In this document: positions 34,339-44,622 of the stretch, in pieces
How positions within the stretch are numbered: position 1 is the stretch's first letter
Layout of the letters: the number at the start of each line of letters is the position of its first letter
Assembly: GCA_963791945.1 (NCBI GenBank)
Contig: CAWBUD010000002.1
Location: forward strand, 2,542,001-2,606,000
Direction: 5' to 3'
Length of the DNA: 64,000 nt
Origin: PALSA-1003 sp963791945
GTDB lineage: Bacteria > Pseudomonadota > Gammaproteobacteria > Burkholderiales > Casimicrobiaceae
Position numbers and translations under genes: made by a program
Notes under the pieces: generated by a model
The model's input: the letters and a program-made list of their open reading frames with translations, nothing else
What the model was told of the DNA's origin: nothing
Databases searched by the model: none

Positions 34339-34367
34339 ATTGTAAACCCCGGTTCCATGAGGCACAA
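34339..34367 (-). promoter_or_regulatory. Sigma-70 promoter of the yqgE-ruvX-pyrRBX operon
   Basis: On the reverse strand, TTGTGC (34362-34367), a 17-bp spacer and TACAAT (34339-34344) form a good promoter. Transcription should start near 34332, one base before the yqgE start codon. Confidence 0.65.
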
Positions 34368-34403
34368 ATCGGGGCAACATCGCGCGGCAATCCGGGCAGC
34401 CGG

Positions 34404-36458
34404 TTACGCTTCCTCCTCGTGCCGGCGATGCTTCGCATATTCGCCGGCAAGATGCTGCTGCAGGTTTGGCGGCGCCGGATCGTAGTGGGAGAGCGTCATG
34501 GTCCACGCGGCATGACCGGCCGTCATCGCTTTCAGACGCGCTGCGTAACCATCGAGCTCCGACAGCGGCGCCTGGCCGTCGACGGTGAGCGTTCCCGGCT
34601 GCAGCGACTTCGTTCCCGTGACCTGACCCCTGCGCCCGGAGAGATCGCCCGCCACATCGCCCATGTTGGACTCCGGGCACAACACCTCGATGTTGACGAT
34701 CGGCTCGAGCACGATCGGACGCGCCTTCTCGATGGCATCCAGGAAAGCCTTGCGCCCGGCGGTCACGAAGGCGATTTCCTTCGAATCGACCGGATGGTGC
34801 TTGCCGTCGTAGACGATGACGCGCACGTCCTGCAACGGAAAGCCCGCCACCGGTCCGGCGGTTAGGACCTGCTCGACGCCCTTCTGCACGGCCGGAATGA
34901 ATTGCGTCGGGATGGTGCCCCCCTTCACCTGATCGACGAATTCGAAACCCGCGCCGCGCGGCAGCGGCTCGATGCGCAGGAATACCTCGCCGAACTGGCC
35001 GGCGCCCCCGGTCTGTTTCTTGTGGCGGTGGTGCCCTTCTGCCTTGGCGGTCACCGTCTCCCGGTAAGGAATGCGCGGCGGCCGAGTGTCGATCTCGAGC
35101 TTGAACTGCGAGGCCATCCGCTCGAAGACGGAGCGCAGATGCAGCTCGCCCAGGCCTCGCAGCACGGTTTCGTTCAAGTTGGCATCGTGCTCCAGCTTCA
35201 GCGTCGGGTCCTCGGCGATCATTTTGTGCAGCACGTCGGAAATGCGCTGCTCGTCGCCGCGCTTCTTCGGCGCAATCGCGAAACCGTGCATCGGCGTGGG
35301 GAACTCCAGCGGACGGAGCGCGATCTGGTCCTCGTCGTGCGAGTCGTGCAACACGCAGTCGAACTCGATCTCGTCGACCTTGGCCACCGCCGCGATGTCG
35401 CCCGGGACCGCGCGATCGACCTCGACCTGCTTGCCGCCCTGGAGCATGAGCAAGTGACCGACACGGAAGGGTTTGCGACCGTCGCCTATGAAAAGCTGGG
35501 TGTCGCGCGTGATCGTGCCCTGGTGCACGCGGAATATTCCCAGCTTGCCGATGAACGGATCGATGACCACCTTGAACACGTGCGCGAGGACGTGCTTCTT
35601 CGGATCGGGCTCGGAATGGAACTCGACGGCCTTCTCGTCTCTCCCCTTGAGAAAAAGCGGCGGATTGCCTTCGGCAGGGTTGGGTGCCAGCTTGACCAGA
35701 ACGTCGAGGAGCTCGGCGACGCCAGCGCCAGTGCGCGCGGAGACGAAGCACACCGGCACCAGATGGCCCTCGCGCAGTGCCCTCTCGAACGGCGCGTGCA
35801 GCTCGGCGGGCGCGATCTCGCCCTGCTCGAGATACAGCGACATCAACGCCTCGTCGACTTCCACCACCTGATCGACGAGCGCCCGGTGGGCATCGGCGAC
35901 CGACGAAAAATCCGATTCACCTTCCGGGTTGAAGAAGCAGTCGACGACGCGTCTGCCGCCCTCGGCCGGAAGATTGATCGGCAGGCACTCCTTGCCGAAC
36001 GCGGCCCGGATGCCGGCCAGTACGCTTTCCGGATCGACGTTTTCGGCATCGATCTTGTTGACGATCAAGATCCGGCACAGACGACGCTCGGCGGCCCAGC
36101 CCATCATCCGCGAGGTGATCATCTCGATGCCGGTCTGCGCGTTGACGACGATCGCCGTGGTCTCCACGGCATCGAGGGCGCCGATCGCCTGGCCGATGAA
36201 GTCGGGGAATCCGGGCGTGTCGATCAGATGCACCCGCGTCGAATCGGTGTCGAGATGCAGCACCGAAGCGCGCAACGAATGCTGCCACGATTTCTCCAGC
36301 GGATCGAAGTCGCTGACCGTGGTCCCGCGTTCCACGCTGCCCGGCGCGGCGATCGCCTTGGCGCGCGCCAGCAGCGCCTCGGCGAGCGTGGTCTTGCCGG
36401 ACGCGCCATGACCGACGAGCGCGACCGTACGAATGTTCTCAGTGGCGTATTGCGCCAT
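34404..36458 (-). CDS. Elongation factor G-like GTPase (EF-G2 type)
   Basis: The 684-aa translational GTPase has P-loop GHGASGKTTL in place of the AHIDAGKT type of true EF-G, then DTPGFPDF (G3) and NKID (G4), followed by the EF-G domains II-V. These EF-G-like proteins bind GTP and ribosomes but are not the main translocase; ribosome recycling or stress roles have been proposed for relatives. No rpsL-rpsG-tuf genes are nearby, which also argues against the housekeeping EF-G. A strong GGAAGGAG site precedes ATG 36458, and a TAAAAT -10 candidate lies at 36495-36500 (reverse). Confidence 0.9.
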   Translation of the reverse strand: MAQYATENIRTVALVGHGASGKTTLAEALLARAKAIAAPGSVERGTTVSDFDPLEKSWQHSLRASVLHLDTDSTRVHLIDTPGFPDFIGQAIGALDAVETTAIVVNAQTGIEMITSRMMGWAAERRLCRILIVNKIDAENVDPESVLAGIRAAFGKECLPINLPAEGGRRVVDCFFNPEGESDFSSVADAHRALVDQVVEVDEALMSLYLEQGEIAPAELHAPFERALREGHLVPVCFVSARTGAGVAELLDVLVKLAPNPAEGNPPLFLKGRDEKAVEFHSEPDPKKHVLAHVFKVVIDPFIGKLGIFRVHQGTITRDTQLFIGDGRKPFRVGHLLMLQGGKQVEVDRAVPGDIAAVAKVDEIEFDCVLHDSHDEDQIALRPLEFPTPMHGFAIAPKKRGDEQRISDVLHKMIAEDPTLKLEHDANLNETVLRGLGELHLRSVFERMASQFKLEIDTRPPRIPYRETVTAKAEGHHRHKKQTGGAGQFGEVFLRIEPLPRGAGFEFVDQVKGGTIPTQFIPAVQKGVEQVLTAGPVAGFPLQDVRVIVYDGKHHPVDSKEIAFVTAGRKAFLDAIEKARPIVLEPIVNIEVLCPESNMGDVAGDLSGRRGQVTGTKSLQPGTLTVDGQAPLSELDGYAARLKAMTAGHAAWTMTLSHYDPAPPNLQQHLAGEYAKHRRHEEEA

Positions 36459-36610
36459 GCTTCACTCCTTCCAGAGCCCGGGTTCATTGCATCCATTTTA
36501 AACAAAACGGTGCCGCCCGCACGAGCGGGCAGCCGCGCGAGGAGTGGAGCAAACGAAAGGTTCGTTTCGCGACGCGAGATGCCGAGGCGGGCAAAAGCCG
36601 CCCGGCCAGG

Positions 36611-39600
36611 TCAGGCTGCGCTGAGGGCGAGCAGCCCGCGAAGGTGGCGCAAGAGCTCTTCTTCCTGATACGGCTTGCCCAGATAAACCTCGACACCGAG
36701 CTGCTTCGCCCGGTTGCGATGCTTTTCCGCCGTGCGCGAGGTGATCATGATGATCGGTATGTCGGCGAACTTCGGGTCGGCCTTCGCGGTCTTCGCGAAC
36801 TCGAACCCGTCCATGCGCGGCATCTCGATGTCCAGCAGGATGGCGTCAGGGACGCGCTCGCCGATCACCTGGAGCGCGTCGAGGCCGTCTTTCGCGGTAG
36901 CCACCTCGAAACCTTCGCGCGTCAGCAGGCGGCTGGTGATCTTGCGCACGGTGAGCGAGTCGTCGACGATCAGCACGAGCGGCGGGCCTGCGAGCGCACT
37001 CGTCGACTTGGCGACCTGCGCCGTGCGCTCGGCCGCCGGGGAACCGGCTTCGGCGTCGGCTCGCTGGGCGAGCTGCACCGGATTGATGATGAGGACGACC
37101 TCGCCCGTGCCGAGTACCGTCGCGCCGGCTATACCCGATACCCGGGCCAGTTGCGGACCGATATTCTTCACGACCACTTCCTGGGTGCCGATCATCTCGT
37201 CGATGTGAACGGCGGCCGTGTTCTGTCCGCTCTTGAGCAGGATCACCGAGTTGTATCGTAGCGTCTCCGGATTGTGGCCGGGATTGCCGAGCAGCCGCGG
37301 CAGATAGAAGAAAGGGTACTTGCGGTTCTGCCACTGGACCTCGCGCGTGAGATACAGATTGATGAGGTCCTTGTCCTTGATCTGCTGGACCTGCTCGACC
37401 ATCGGCGAGGGCAGCGCCCAGACGCGGCCGCCTGCGCGCACCAGAACCGTCTGTGCAACGGCGAGGGTGAGAGGGAGGTACAACGTGAACGTCGTGCCGC
37501 GATGGCGCACGGTTGCCGCCTCGACCCGGCCGCCGAGCGCGCCGATCTCGGAGCGCACGACGTCCATCCCGACGCCGCGCCCAGAAATCTGCGTGACGTT
37601 GGTCGCGGTCGTGAAGCCGGCTCCGAAGATGCACTCGATCAGACGAGCTTCGGTGGGCTCGGCGTCGGCGGGTATGAGCCCGAGTGCCTGCGCCTTGGTC
37701 CGGATGCGCTCGAAGTCGAGTCCCGCGCCGTCGTCCGCGATCTCGATGGCGATTTCGTTCCCCTGCTGCCGGACCGCGAGCAGAATTTCGCCGGTCTCCG
37801 GCTTGCCCTGCTTGAGCCGTGTGTCACGGGCCTCGATGCCATGATCGAGCGCGTTGCGAAGCAGATGCTCGAGCGGCCCGACGAGTTTCTCGAGCACCGA
37901 GCGGTCCAGCTCGACCTGCGTTCCATGGATCTCGAGATTGGCGCGTTTGTCGAGCTCCTTCGCGGTCTGGCGCATGATCCGGTACAGCCGCTCGGACAGG
38001 CTGCCGAAGGGGACGGTCCGGATCGAAAAAAGCTGCTGCTGCACGTCGCGCGACAGGCGTGCCTGCGCGAGCAGCGCGGCGTCCGCGTCGTCGATGTTGC
38101 GCAGCAGCGCCTGCTGCACCGTCGAGACGTCGTTGACGCCCTCGGCGAGCATCCGGGTGAGCTCCTGAAACCGCGTGAACCGGTCGAACTCCAGCGGATC
38201 GAAATCAGCCGCTCCCGGTCGCGCCTGAGTGATACCGGACTGAATCTGGGACTCCGCCTGGATTTCGATTTCGCGCACCTGCGAGCGAAGGCGAATGACG
38301 CTGTTGGTGAGCTCGAGCAGGTTGCCCTTGAGCGAGCGCAGCTCTCCCTCGACCCGCGCCCGGGCAATGGCCACTTCGCCGGCTTCGTTGACGAGACGAT
38401 CGATGAGATCGGCGCGGACACGAAGCATCGCGGCCCGCGAGGTCTCCGCCTCGACGGGCGCGGCAGCCAGCTCCACCACCGGCGCCGGCGCGGCGGGTTG
38501 CACCAGAGGCGTGACCACGGCACGCGAGGGCGCCGCTGGCGCCGGTTCGCTGGGTGTGGCCGCCGCGGGCGTCGTCTCTTCGAGAAGCCATGGCAGCGGG
38601 GCATTGACCTCGCCCTTCTGCAGGCGATCCAGCAAGAAAGCCACGTGGTCCAGATCGGTGTCGAGCGCTTCGAAGAGCTCGGCCGATGGCTCGGCCAACG
38701 TGTCGCCGGCAAGAAGCCGGCTCTCCATCCGATGCGTCAGCTCACCCAGGCGCATGGCGCCAGCCATGCGCGCGCTGCCCTTGAGCGTGTGTAGCGTGCG
38801 CCGCAATGCTTGCGCAGCCTCCTTCTCCGCCGGATTCTGGCGCCATGCGCGCAGCTGTTCGCCGGCGCTGGGGAAAAGCTCCGCCGCCTCTTCGAGGAAA
38901 ATAGGGAGCACCTGCTCGTCGACTTCGTCGCTGACTGACGCGAGCGCATCGTCGGCAACCGGTGCGCCGCCGGACGCCGCGGGTACGGACACTGCAACCC
39001 GCGGTGCCGACGCCTCGGGCGCAGGTGCGGCGACCGGTTCCGGAGACGCCTCAACGGCGATCGACGGCCGGGGTGCGGACGGTGTGAGCACCACGACCGG
39101 TGCGATCGGGGGCAATTCGGGCCCCGACGCGATCTCGGCGATCGCCGGCCCTTCGTGCGCTTCCTCCTCGGCCGCTGTCCGCTCGGCGAAGCTTTCACCA
39201 TCCTCGGCGGTGGCGGCCGGCGCGGCTTCCTGCCGCAAAGCCTCGAGCTCGGCGGCAATCTCCGCGGCTTCGGCTTCGTTGCCGGCGTCGAATGCCGCCT
39301 TCGAGCGGACACGCGCAGTGAGCGCGTGCAGTCCGGCAATCGCGCGCGCAAGGATGGGGTGCGCGGTCGAAGGCAACGGTCCGCCTCGCTCCTCCAGACC
39401 GACCAGGCATTGTTCGAGCGCCTTGGCGGTGGTTGCGACCAGCGGAAACCCGCCCGTGCGATGAATGCCGCAAAGCGTGTGGCTGGCGCGAATCATCGCT
39501 TGCGATGGCGTGAGAACGGGATCGAACTGCAACGCTTCGAGCTCCGCATCGAGCGTCGCAAGATGCTGTTGCGCCTCGTCGCAGAGGATGCGATAGAGCG

Positions 39601-42298
39601 CGCTCGACAGCGTGACCTGGCCGACGGTCACCTCGTCGGATTCGGCCGTCGTACTGGTCTCCGCCGCCGCTGGCGACACCTCGGCCGCGTCCGGCACGGC
39701 CGGCGGTTCGGGAATGAACTGTATGATTTCTGCGCTCGGTGCGCCGTCCGGCGGCGCCCCGGCGGCAACGGGCTCGAACGTCTCGTCGAGCTCCAGCACT
39801 TCGATCGGCGAGGCATCAGGCGGCGCCGACGGCGCGGGAGTAGGCGCCGGTGCGACGGTTGCCACCATCTCGTCCGACGAAACGGGGAGCTCGGCCGCGA
39901 CGGCGCCAATCGCCGCACGTAAAGCTTGTGGATCGGCAGTGACGTGTCCATTGCGCCGCAGCGTGTCGACCCAGACGCGGAAGCTCTTCTGCGCGGTGTC
40001 GATCATCGCCAGCACCGCAGGGGTCGCGGGCCGCTCCTCTTCCAGCAGCCGATTGTGGATCTTCTCCACCTCGTAGGCGATCTCGCCAAGCTCGGTCAGC
40101 CCGACCATCCGCCCGCTGCCTTTGAGCGTGTGGAATCCACGCCTCACTGTCGTCAGCGCGTCGCGGTCGTCCGGCTGCGCTCGAAGCTGCGCCACGTTCG
40201 AGCCGACGCGGTCGAGCACTTCGTCGGCCTCGGTGAGATAGATCTCCAGAAGCTCGGCGTCGAGCTCGGAGGCAGTGGTTTCCAGCAATCGCTGGGTTTC
40301 GCCCGATGGCGCCGGTGCGGGCTCGGCCGCGTTCCCGCCCGCGATCGCGGCGATGGCACCCTGGAGCTCTTCGCTGTCTCCGGTGCCGTCGCGCGCGAGC
40401 AGGCCGAGCGCGGCATCCGCGTCCGACTGCAGCGTGGCGTCCCCGATCAGCTCTGCGTCGTTCTTGAGCGCGATGAGATCCGCAGCCAATCGCTCGCGCA
40501 CGCTGGCCTCGCCCGAGGAGCGCTGCAAGGCGGCAATGGTCGCGGGGAGCGATGCCTTGAGCTCCTCCACGGCCTCCTCGACCGTTTCGGGCTCTTCGGC
40601 CGGGGCTTGCACCGGCGCACCGAGGCGTTTGGCGAGCAGCGGCTGGATCAGGCGTTCGCGATCGGGGCGTTGCTGCTCGACCGCCTCGATGTAGAAGCCG
40701 AGGCCCGAGAGCGATTCGGCCAGCATCTCGAGCCCTTCGTTGCCGACGACCGTGTCCGGTTTCGCATACTCCTCGATCTGCCGCTGACACAGCTCGAGAA
40801 GCTCGCCCGCGTGATCGAGGCCGAGCATCTTGAGCGCACCCATGATCTGGTGCGTGTCCTGTGCCAGCGTAGCGAGCTCGCCACGCTTTTCGTTATCCCT
40901 GAAGAAGGCGTCGAGTACCTGCTCCATATGTCGCAGGTTGGCCTGGATCTCGCGCGCCACTTGCGCGAGCAGCAGCCGCTCCTGGGCTCGCCGCGCCATC
41001 TCGTCGAGCATCGGCGCGCTTGCCGCCGCGATCGCGCGATTCTGCTGCGCCGCATCGAGGCGGGCGATCATCGTCTCGACTTGTCTCGGGAAGTCGGGCG
41101 ACAGCGAGGCGAAGTTCTCGATGGCCGATTCGGCGAGCAGCAGCCCCGTGGCGTACTCCATGGCGAGCGGCTCCGGAATCGCGCCGGAAGGAAGTTTGTC
41201 GAGCCGGCCGGAAAGGATGCTCGCAAGCTTGGACAGCGAAGGTTCGCCGACTGCCGCCGCCTTGTCGCGCAGGGCGGACAGCGTGGTCTTGAGCTTGGGC
41301 AGGCTTTCCGCGCGCCCGCCGGTGAGCTTGAGCCAGAGATCCTTGGCGGTCGAAAGGAGGTCGCGGGCTTCGCGCAGGTGCGGCTGAACGCGGACCACGT
41401 CCGCGGAAAGAGCTTCGGCGCTGGGGATCAGCGCAGGAAGGCGGTAGGCGCGCTGGACCGCTTGCACCTGCGGACCGACCGGCGCGCTGATCGCCACGTA
41501 GTAGAGCACTTCTCGCCGCATGCGATCGGCGACCTTCGTCGAGCCTTCGATGAAGCGCCGTATCTGCAGGTCGATCCGGCCGCAAAGCTGTCTCACCCCG
41601 AAGCCGGATTCCACGCCCTTTTCGACGATGCTCTCAAGGAGCGCGCCGACCGCCCACCAGAACGAGCGTTGCGCGGATTGCGTCTGCACGTCCTCGATGC
41701 TCTGGATCGCATCGCGCATCGTCCGCGCCGCGTCTTCGTCGCCGCGCAGCCAGGCGAGAAGCCCTTTCTGAAAGAGCCGCCGCTGCTTGACCAGGAAGGA
41801 TTGCAGCCGCTGCGGGGCGACGGCTTTCGAGCCCAGGAGCTTGGGAGCGCGCGCCGAAAGATCCGGATAGAACAGATCGGTCGGAGATACGGCCTTGACG
41901 CCTCGCGCCTGCTGCATCTGCTCGTATTCGGGGAAGAGCTTGAGCGGAACGGCGCTGGCGCCCCCGACGAGCTCGTCTAAGAAGATCTTGAGCTTGCGGC
42001 ACGCGCGGTCGATCAGCTCGCAGGCGGCAACCGCTTCGGCTGACGGGAGCTCCTCCATCCGGGCGAGCTGGCGTTCGAGCTCGTCGGTATAGGCCGACAC
42101 CGCGTCGAGCCCCACCATCTGGATCGCTCCGGCCGCCTGGTGCACGTGTGTGCGTGCGACCTTGAGTTTCGTCGCGTCGCGGGGGGAAGCCTTGAATGCT
42201 TCGAGCGCATCGACGCCGTGGGAGAGCGCCTGGTCGATCTCGCCCTGCACCCATGAGAGGGGGCCCAGGTCGAACTCGGGAGCGTTGTCTGTAGTCAT
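36611..42298 (-). CDS. chpA: ChpA/PilL-type hybrid chemosensory histidine kinase
   Basis: The very large 1895-aa CheA-like protein is the core of the type IV pilus chemosensory system. I count five Hpt-like modules: THVHQAAGA and DTHQIMGAL (degenerate, N-terminal), FHTLKGSGRM and LHTLKGSARM (canonical) and SHTLCGIHR (variant) between those two. Ala/Pro/Glu-rich linkers separate them. Then come the dimerisation and ATPase domains (N-box NALDHGIE, DDGAGLD, GRGVGMDVV), a CheW-like domain, and a C-terminal receiver (LLDIEMPRMDG). It takes input from PilJ through PilI and phosphorylates PilG/PilH, controlling pilus extension and retraction and, in Pseudomonas, cAMP. Confidence 0.95.
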   Translation of the reverse strand: MTTDNAPEFDLGPLSWVQGEIDQALSHGVDALEAFKASPRDATKLKVARTHVHQAAGAIQMVGLDAVSAYTDELERQLARMEELPSAEAVAACELIDRACRKLKIFLDELVGGASAVPLKLFPEYEQMQQARGVKAVSPTDLFYPDLSARAPKLLGSKAVAPQRLQSFLVKQRRLFQKGLLAWLRGDEDAARTMRDAIQSIEDVQTQSAQRSFWWAVGALLESIVEKGVESGFGVRQLCGRIDLQIRRFIEGSTKVADRMRREVLYYVAISAPVGPQVQAVQRAYRLPALIPSAEALSADVVRVQPHLREARDLLSTAKDLWLKLTGGRAESLPKLKTTLSALRDKAAAVGEPSLSKLASILSGRLDKLPSGAIPEPLAMEYATGLLLAESAIENFASLSPDFPRQVETMIARLDAAQQNRAIAAASAPMLDEMARRAQERLLLAQVAREIQANLRHMEQVLDAFFRDNEKRGELATLAQDTHQIMGALKMLGLDHAGELLELCQRQIEEYAKPDTVVGNEGLEMLAESLSGLGFYIEAVEQQRPDRERLIQPLLAKRLGAPVQAPAEEPETVEEAVEELKASLPATIAALQRSSGEASVRERLAADLIALKNDAELIGDATLQSDADAALGLLARDGTGDSEELQGAIAAIAGGNAAEPAPAPSGETQRLLETTASELDAELLEIYLTEADEVLDRVGSNVAQLRAQPDDRDALTTVRRGFHTLKGSGRMVGLTELGEIAYEVEKIHNRLLEEERPATPAVLAMIDTAQKSFRVWVDTLRRNGHVTADPQALRAAIGAVAAELPVSSDEMVATVAPAPTPAPSAPPDASPIEVLELDETFEPVAAGAPPDGAPSAEIIQFIPEPPAVPDAAEVSPAAAETSTTAESDEVTVGQVTLSSALYRILCDEAQQHLATLDAELEALQFDPVLTPSQAMIRASHTLCGIHRTGGFPLVATTAKALEQCLVGLEERGGPLPSTAHPILARAIAGLHALTARVRSKAAFDAGNEAEAAEIAAELEALRQEAAPAATAEDGESFAERTAAEEEAHEGPAIAEIASGPELPPIAPVVVLTPSAPRPSIAVEASPEPVAAPAPEASAPRVAVSVPAASGGAPVADDALASVSDEVDEQVLPIFLEEAAELFPSAGEQLRAWRQNPAEKEAAQALRRTLHTLKGSARMAGAMRLGELTHRMESRLLAGDTLAEPSAELFEALDTDLDHVAFLLDRLQKGEVNAPLPWLLEETTPAAATPSEPAPAAPSRAVVTPLVQPAAPAPVVELAAAPVEAETSRAAMLRVRADLIDRLVNEAGEVAIARARVEGELRSLKGNLLELTNSVIRLRSQVREIEIQAESQIQSGITQARPGAADFDPLEFDRFTRFQELTRMLAEGVNDVSTVQQALLRNIDDADAALLAQARLSRDVQQQLFSIRTVPFGSLSERLYRIMRQTAKELDKRANLEIHGTQVELDRSVLEKLVGPLEHLLRNALDHGIEARDTRLKQGKPETGEILLAVRQQGNEIAIEIADDGAGLDFERIRTKAQALGLIPADAEPTEARLIECIFGAGFTTATNVTQISGRGVGMDVVRSEIGALGGRVEAATVRHRGTTFTLYLPLTLAVAQTVLVRAGGRVWALPSPMVEQVQQIKDKDLINLYLTREVQWQNRKYPFFYLPRLLGNPGHNPETLRYNSVILLKSGQNTAAVHIDEMIGTQEVVVKNIGPQLARVSGIAGATVLGTGEVVLIINPVQLAQRADAEAGSPAAERTAQVAKSTSALAGPPLVLIVDDSLTVRKITSRLLTREGFEVATAKDGLDALQVIGERVPDAILLDIEMPRMDGFEFAKTAKADPKFADIPIIMITSRTAEKHRNRAKQLGVEVYLGKPYQEEELLRHLRGLLALSAA

Positions 42299-42355
42299 GC
42301 CGTCAGCGCCACGCGGGCCGTACCGCCGGATGCCCTAAGCAAGAAGCACGCCCGG

Positions 42356-44575
42356 CTACACCTTGAACCCTGCGACGGAACTGCGCAGCTCTGCGGCCAG
42401 TTTGGTGAGCTGGCCGATCGAGACGTTGGTCTGCTTGGTACCTTCTGTCGTCTCTTCGGTAATCTTGAGGATGCCCTGCATGCCGCGGGTGACATCCGAG
42501 ACCGACGCGGATTGCTTCTGGGTCTGCGCCGAGATGCCGCCGATCAGCTCCGCGAGTTCGCGCGAAACGCGACGGATTTCGTCCAGAGCCTGCCCTGCCG
42601 CGTCAGAGAGTTTAGTCCCTTCCACCACGCCGACCGTGCTCTTTTCCATGGCCGCGACGGCATCCTGGGTGTCGGCCTGAATGGTCTTCACGATCGCGTC
42701 GATCTGCTTGGTCGCCTCGCCCGAGCGCTCCGCCAGCCGTTGCACTTCCTCCGCGACGACGGTGAATCCCCGGCCCGCTTCGCCAGCCGACGCTGCCTGG
42801 ATCGCTGCGTTGAGCGCGAGCACGTTGGTCTGCTCGGTGATGTCCGAGATGAGCTCCACGATCTCGCCGATTTCCAGCGACGATTCGCCCAGGCGCTTGA
42901 TGCGCTTGGCGGTGTCCTGGATCTGGGTGCGGATTTCGTTCATGCCTGAGATCTGATTCTGGACCGCCTGCCCGCCCTTTTCCGCGGCGGCGAGCGATTG
43001 CTGCGCGACGCGCGCTGACTGCGCCGCACTCTGCGAGACCTCGTTGATCGACTGCGCCATCTGCAGCACCGACGCCGAAGCCTGCTGGATTTCGCGGTTC
43101 TGACGCTGCGCCGCTTCATAGAGCCGGTTAGAGATCGCCTGCGCGTCGGTCGTGGCCTTCGCCACCTGGTCCGTGGCGCTGTTGATGCCTTTAACGAGCG
43201 TGCGCAATTCCTCGATCGTGAAGTTGATCGAGTCCGCGATCGCGCCGGTCACGTCCTCCGTCACCGATGCCTGCACCGTAAGGTCGCCATCGGCGAGGTT
43301 GCCCATCTCGTTCAAGAGCCGGAGAATGGCCTCCTGGTTGCGCTTGTTCTCCTGCTCGCTTTCCAAGGCGCTGACCCGCTGCTCGTCGTAGAGGAGCTTC
43401 GCGAGCACGGCGCCAAAGAGCAGCGCGAACACGGCGAAGATGATGGCCGCGCTCAGGGCGCCGAGCCTTGCGGCGCTCTGGCCCTCGTAGCTCGACGCGA
43501 GCGCGGTCGTTTGGGCGAGCAGCGGCTCGGACTCCTGGTTTATGCCCCGCGCCGCCTCCTTGGCCACGACCAGCCGCTGCATGTTCTTGAGGATCGCATT
43601 TACGCCGCCTTCATAGCCGACGAATCGCTTCTGCAGCTCGGCAAGCGTCGCACGCGCTTCCTCGTTGCGCATGGCGGCGAGCTTCAGCGAATCGCTGCCC
43701 TTCAGCAGGCCGTTCAGGATGTCGCGGAAAGTGCCGGCGTCCTTGCCGAGCAGGAATGCCACCTCGGGATCGATTTCATCGGAGGACACCAGCGCGTTGG
43801 CGTTCTTGGCGATCTTCTGAGAAAGCATCGCGAGCTGATTGGTGAAATCGATCTCGCGCACGCTGGTACCCGACGAAGCGGCTTGGGCGGAAGCCTGCTG
43901 GGCGAGCTCCAGCAGCGCCGTGTTGGCCGTATTGATCCCCTCCAGCCCCTTGGACAGCGACACCAGGCTCCCCTGGTTGTCGAGCACCTGGGTCGCGTGC
44001 TTCTCCACGCGCTCCCAGCGCGAACTGATCTCGCCCAGTTGACCCTGCAGCGTGTCGGTGCCTGGAGCGTCTACCGATGCGCCCTTGACCGTGCCGCCCT
44101 TCGTCAGAGCGTCGAGGTCGCTGCGGAAACGATCGCGTGAGTCCTTGACTGCCTCGAAGGCGGACGCATTGCCCTGCACCGCGAGCGACGTGCCGCGAGC
44201 CAGCCGCTGCGAGAGCATCTGCATTTCGGTCGCAGTCGCCGCGCCCGCCGCGCTCTTCGCCGTGAGCGTGATATACAGGAACAGCATCAGCAACCCCAGT
44301 ACGACGAAAACGCCGATCAGCGTGCCCAGAATCTGATACTGCTTGGCGATGGGCAGGTGGCCGATGAAGGGAACCCGGCCCGGCTGACGCTTCTCCGCCG
44401 CCGCGGTGCGCAGCTGCTCCATGATCGACACGGAGGCCAACGGGTCGTAACCCGGTGCGGGCGGGCTCATCTTGACCTGCGTCGTGGTCGGCATCTCGAG
44501 CTCGGGCTCGTCCGCCGATCGCCCTCGCGCAGGTCGCGTACCCAGCATGCTCTTCAGATTCAGACTAAGCGCCAT
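42356..44575 (-). CDS. pilJ: Type IV pilus methyl-accepting chemoreceptor PilJ
   Basis: The 739-aa receptor has a cytosolic N-terminal tail of about 80 residues, TM1 at 81-104, a periplasmic sensing region of about 265 residues rich in helices, TM2 near 370-395, a HAMP-like segment and the signalling hairpin with the conserved tip NVLALNAAIQAASAGEAGRGF. PilJ senses surface contact through pilin and signals to ChpA. The long N-terminal tail is usual for PilJ of Betaproteobacteria. It lies 47 bp after pilI and 57 bp before chpA. Confidence 0.95.
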   Translation of the reverse strand: MALSLNLKSMLGTRPARGRSADEPELEMPTTTQVKMSPPAPGYDPLASVSIMEQLRTAAAEKRQPGRVPFIGHLPIAKQYQILGTLIGVFVVLGLLMLFLYITLTAKSAAGAATATEMQMLSQRLARGTSLAVQGNASAFEAVKDSRDRFRSDLDALTKGGTVKGASVDAPGTDTLQGQLGEISSRWERVEKHATQVLDNQGSLVSLSKGLEGINTANTALLELAQQASAQAASSGTSVREIDFTNQLAMLSQKIAKNANALVSSDEIDPEVAFLLGKDAGTFRDILNGLLKGSDSLKLAAMRNEEARATLAELQKRFVGYEGGVNAILKNMQRLVVAKEAARGINQESEPLLAQTTALASSYEGQSAARLGALSAAIIFAVFALLFGAVLAKLLYDEQRVSALESEQENKRNQEAILRLLNEMGNLADGDLTVQASVTEDVTGAIADSINFTIEELRTLVKGINSATDQVAKATTDAQAISNRLYEAAQRQNREIQQASASVLQMAQSINEVSQSAAQSARVAQQSLAAAEKGGQAVQNQISGMNEIRTQIQDTAKRIKRLGESSLEIGEIVELISDITEQTNVLALNAAIQAASAGEAGRGFTVVAEEVQRLAERSGEATKQIDAIVKTIQADTQDAVAAMEKSTVGVVEGTKLSDAAGQALDEIRRVSRELAELIGGISAQTQKQSASVSDVTRGMQGILKITEETTEGTKQTNVSIGQLTKLAAELRSSVAGFKV

Positions 44576-44622
44576 GTTTTCTCCCGTCCCGAACGACGCT
44601 GCCGCGTTCGCTCATCCCGACT

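Noticed and set aside
39926..41980. 684-codon + strand ORF antisense to chpA
   Set aside because: It is a shadow frame. ChpA on the reverse strand has clear Hpt motifs across this stretch.
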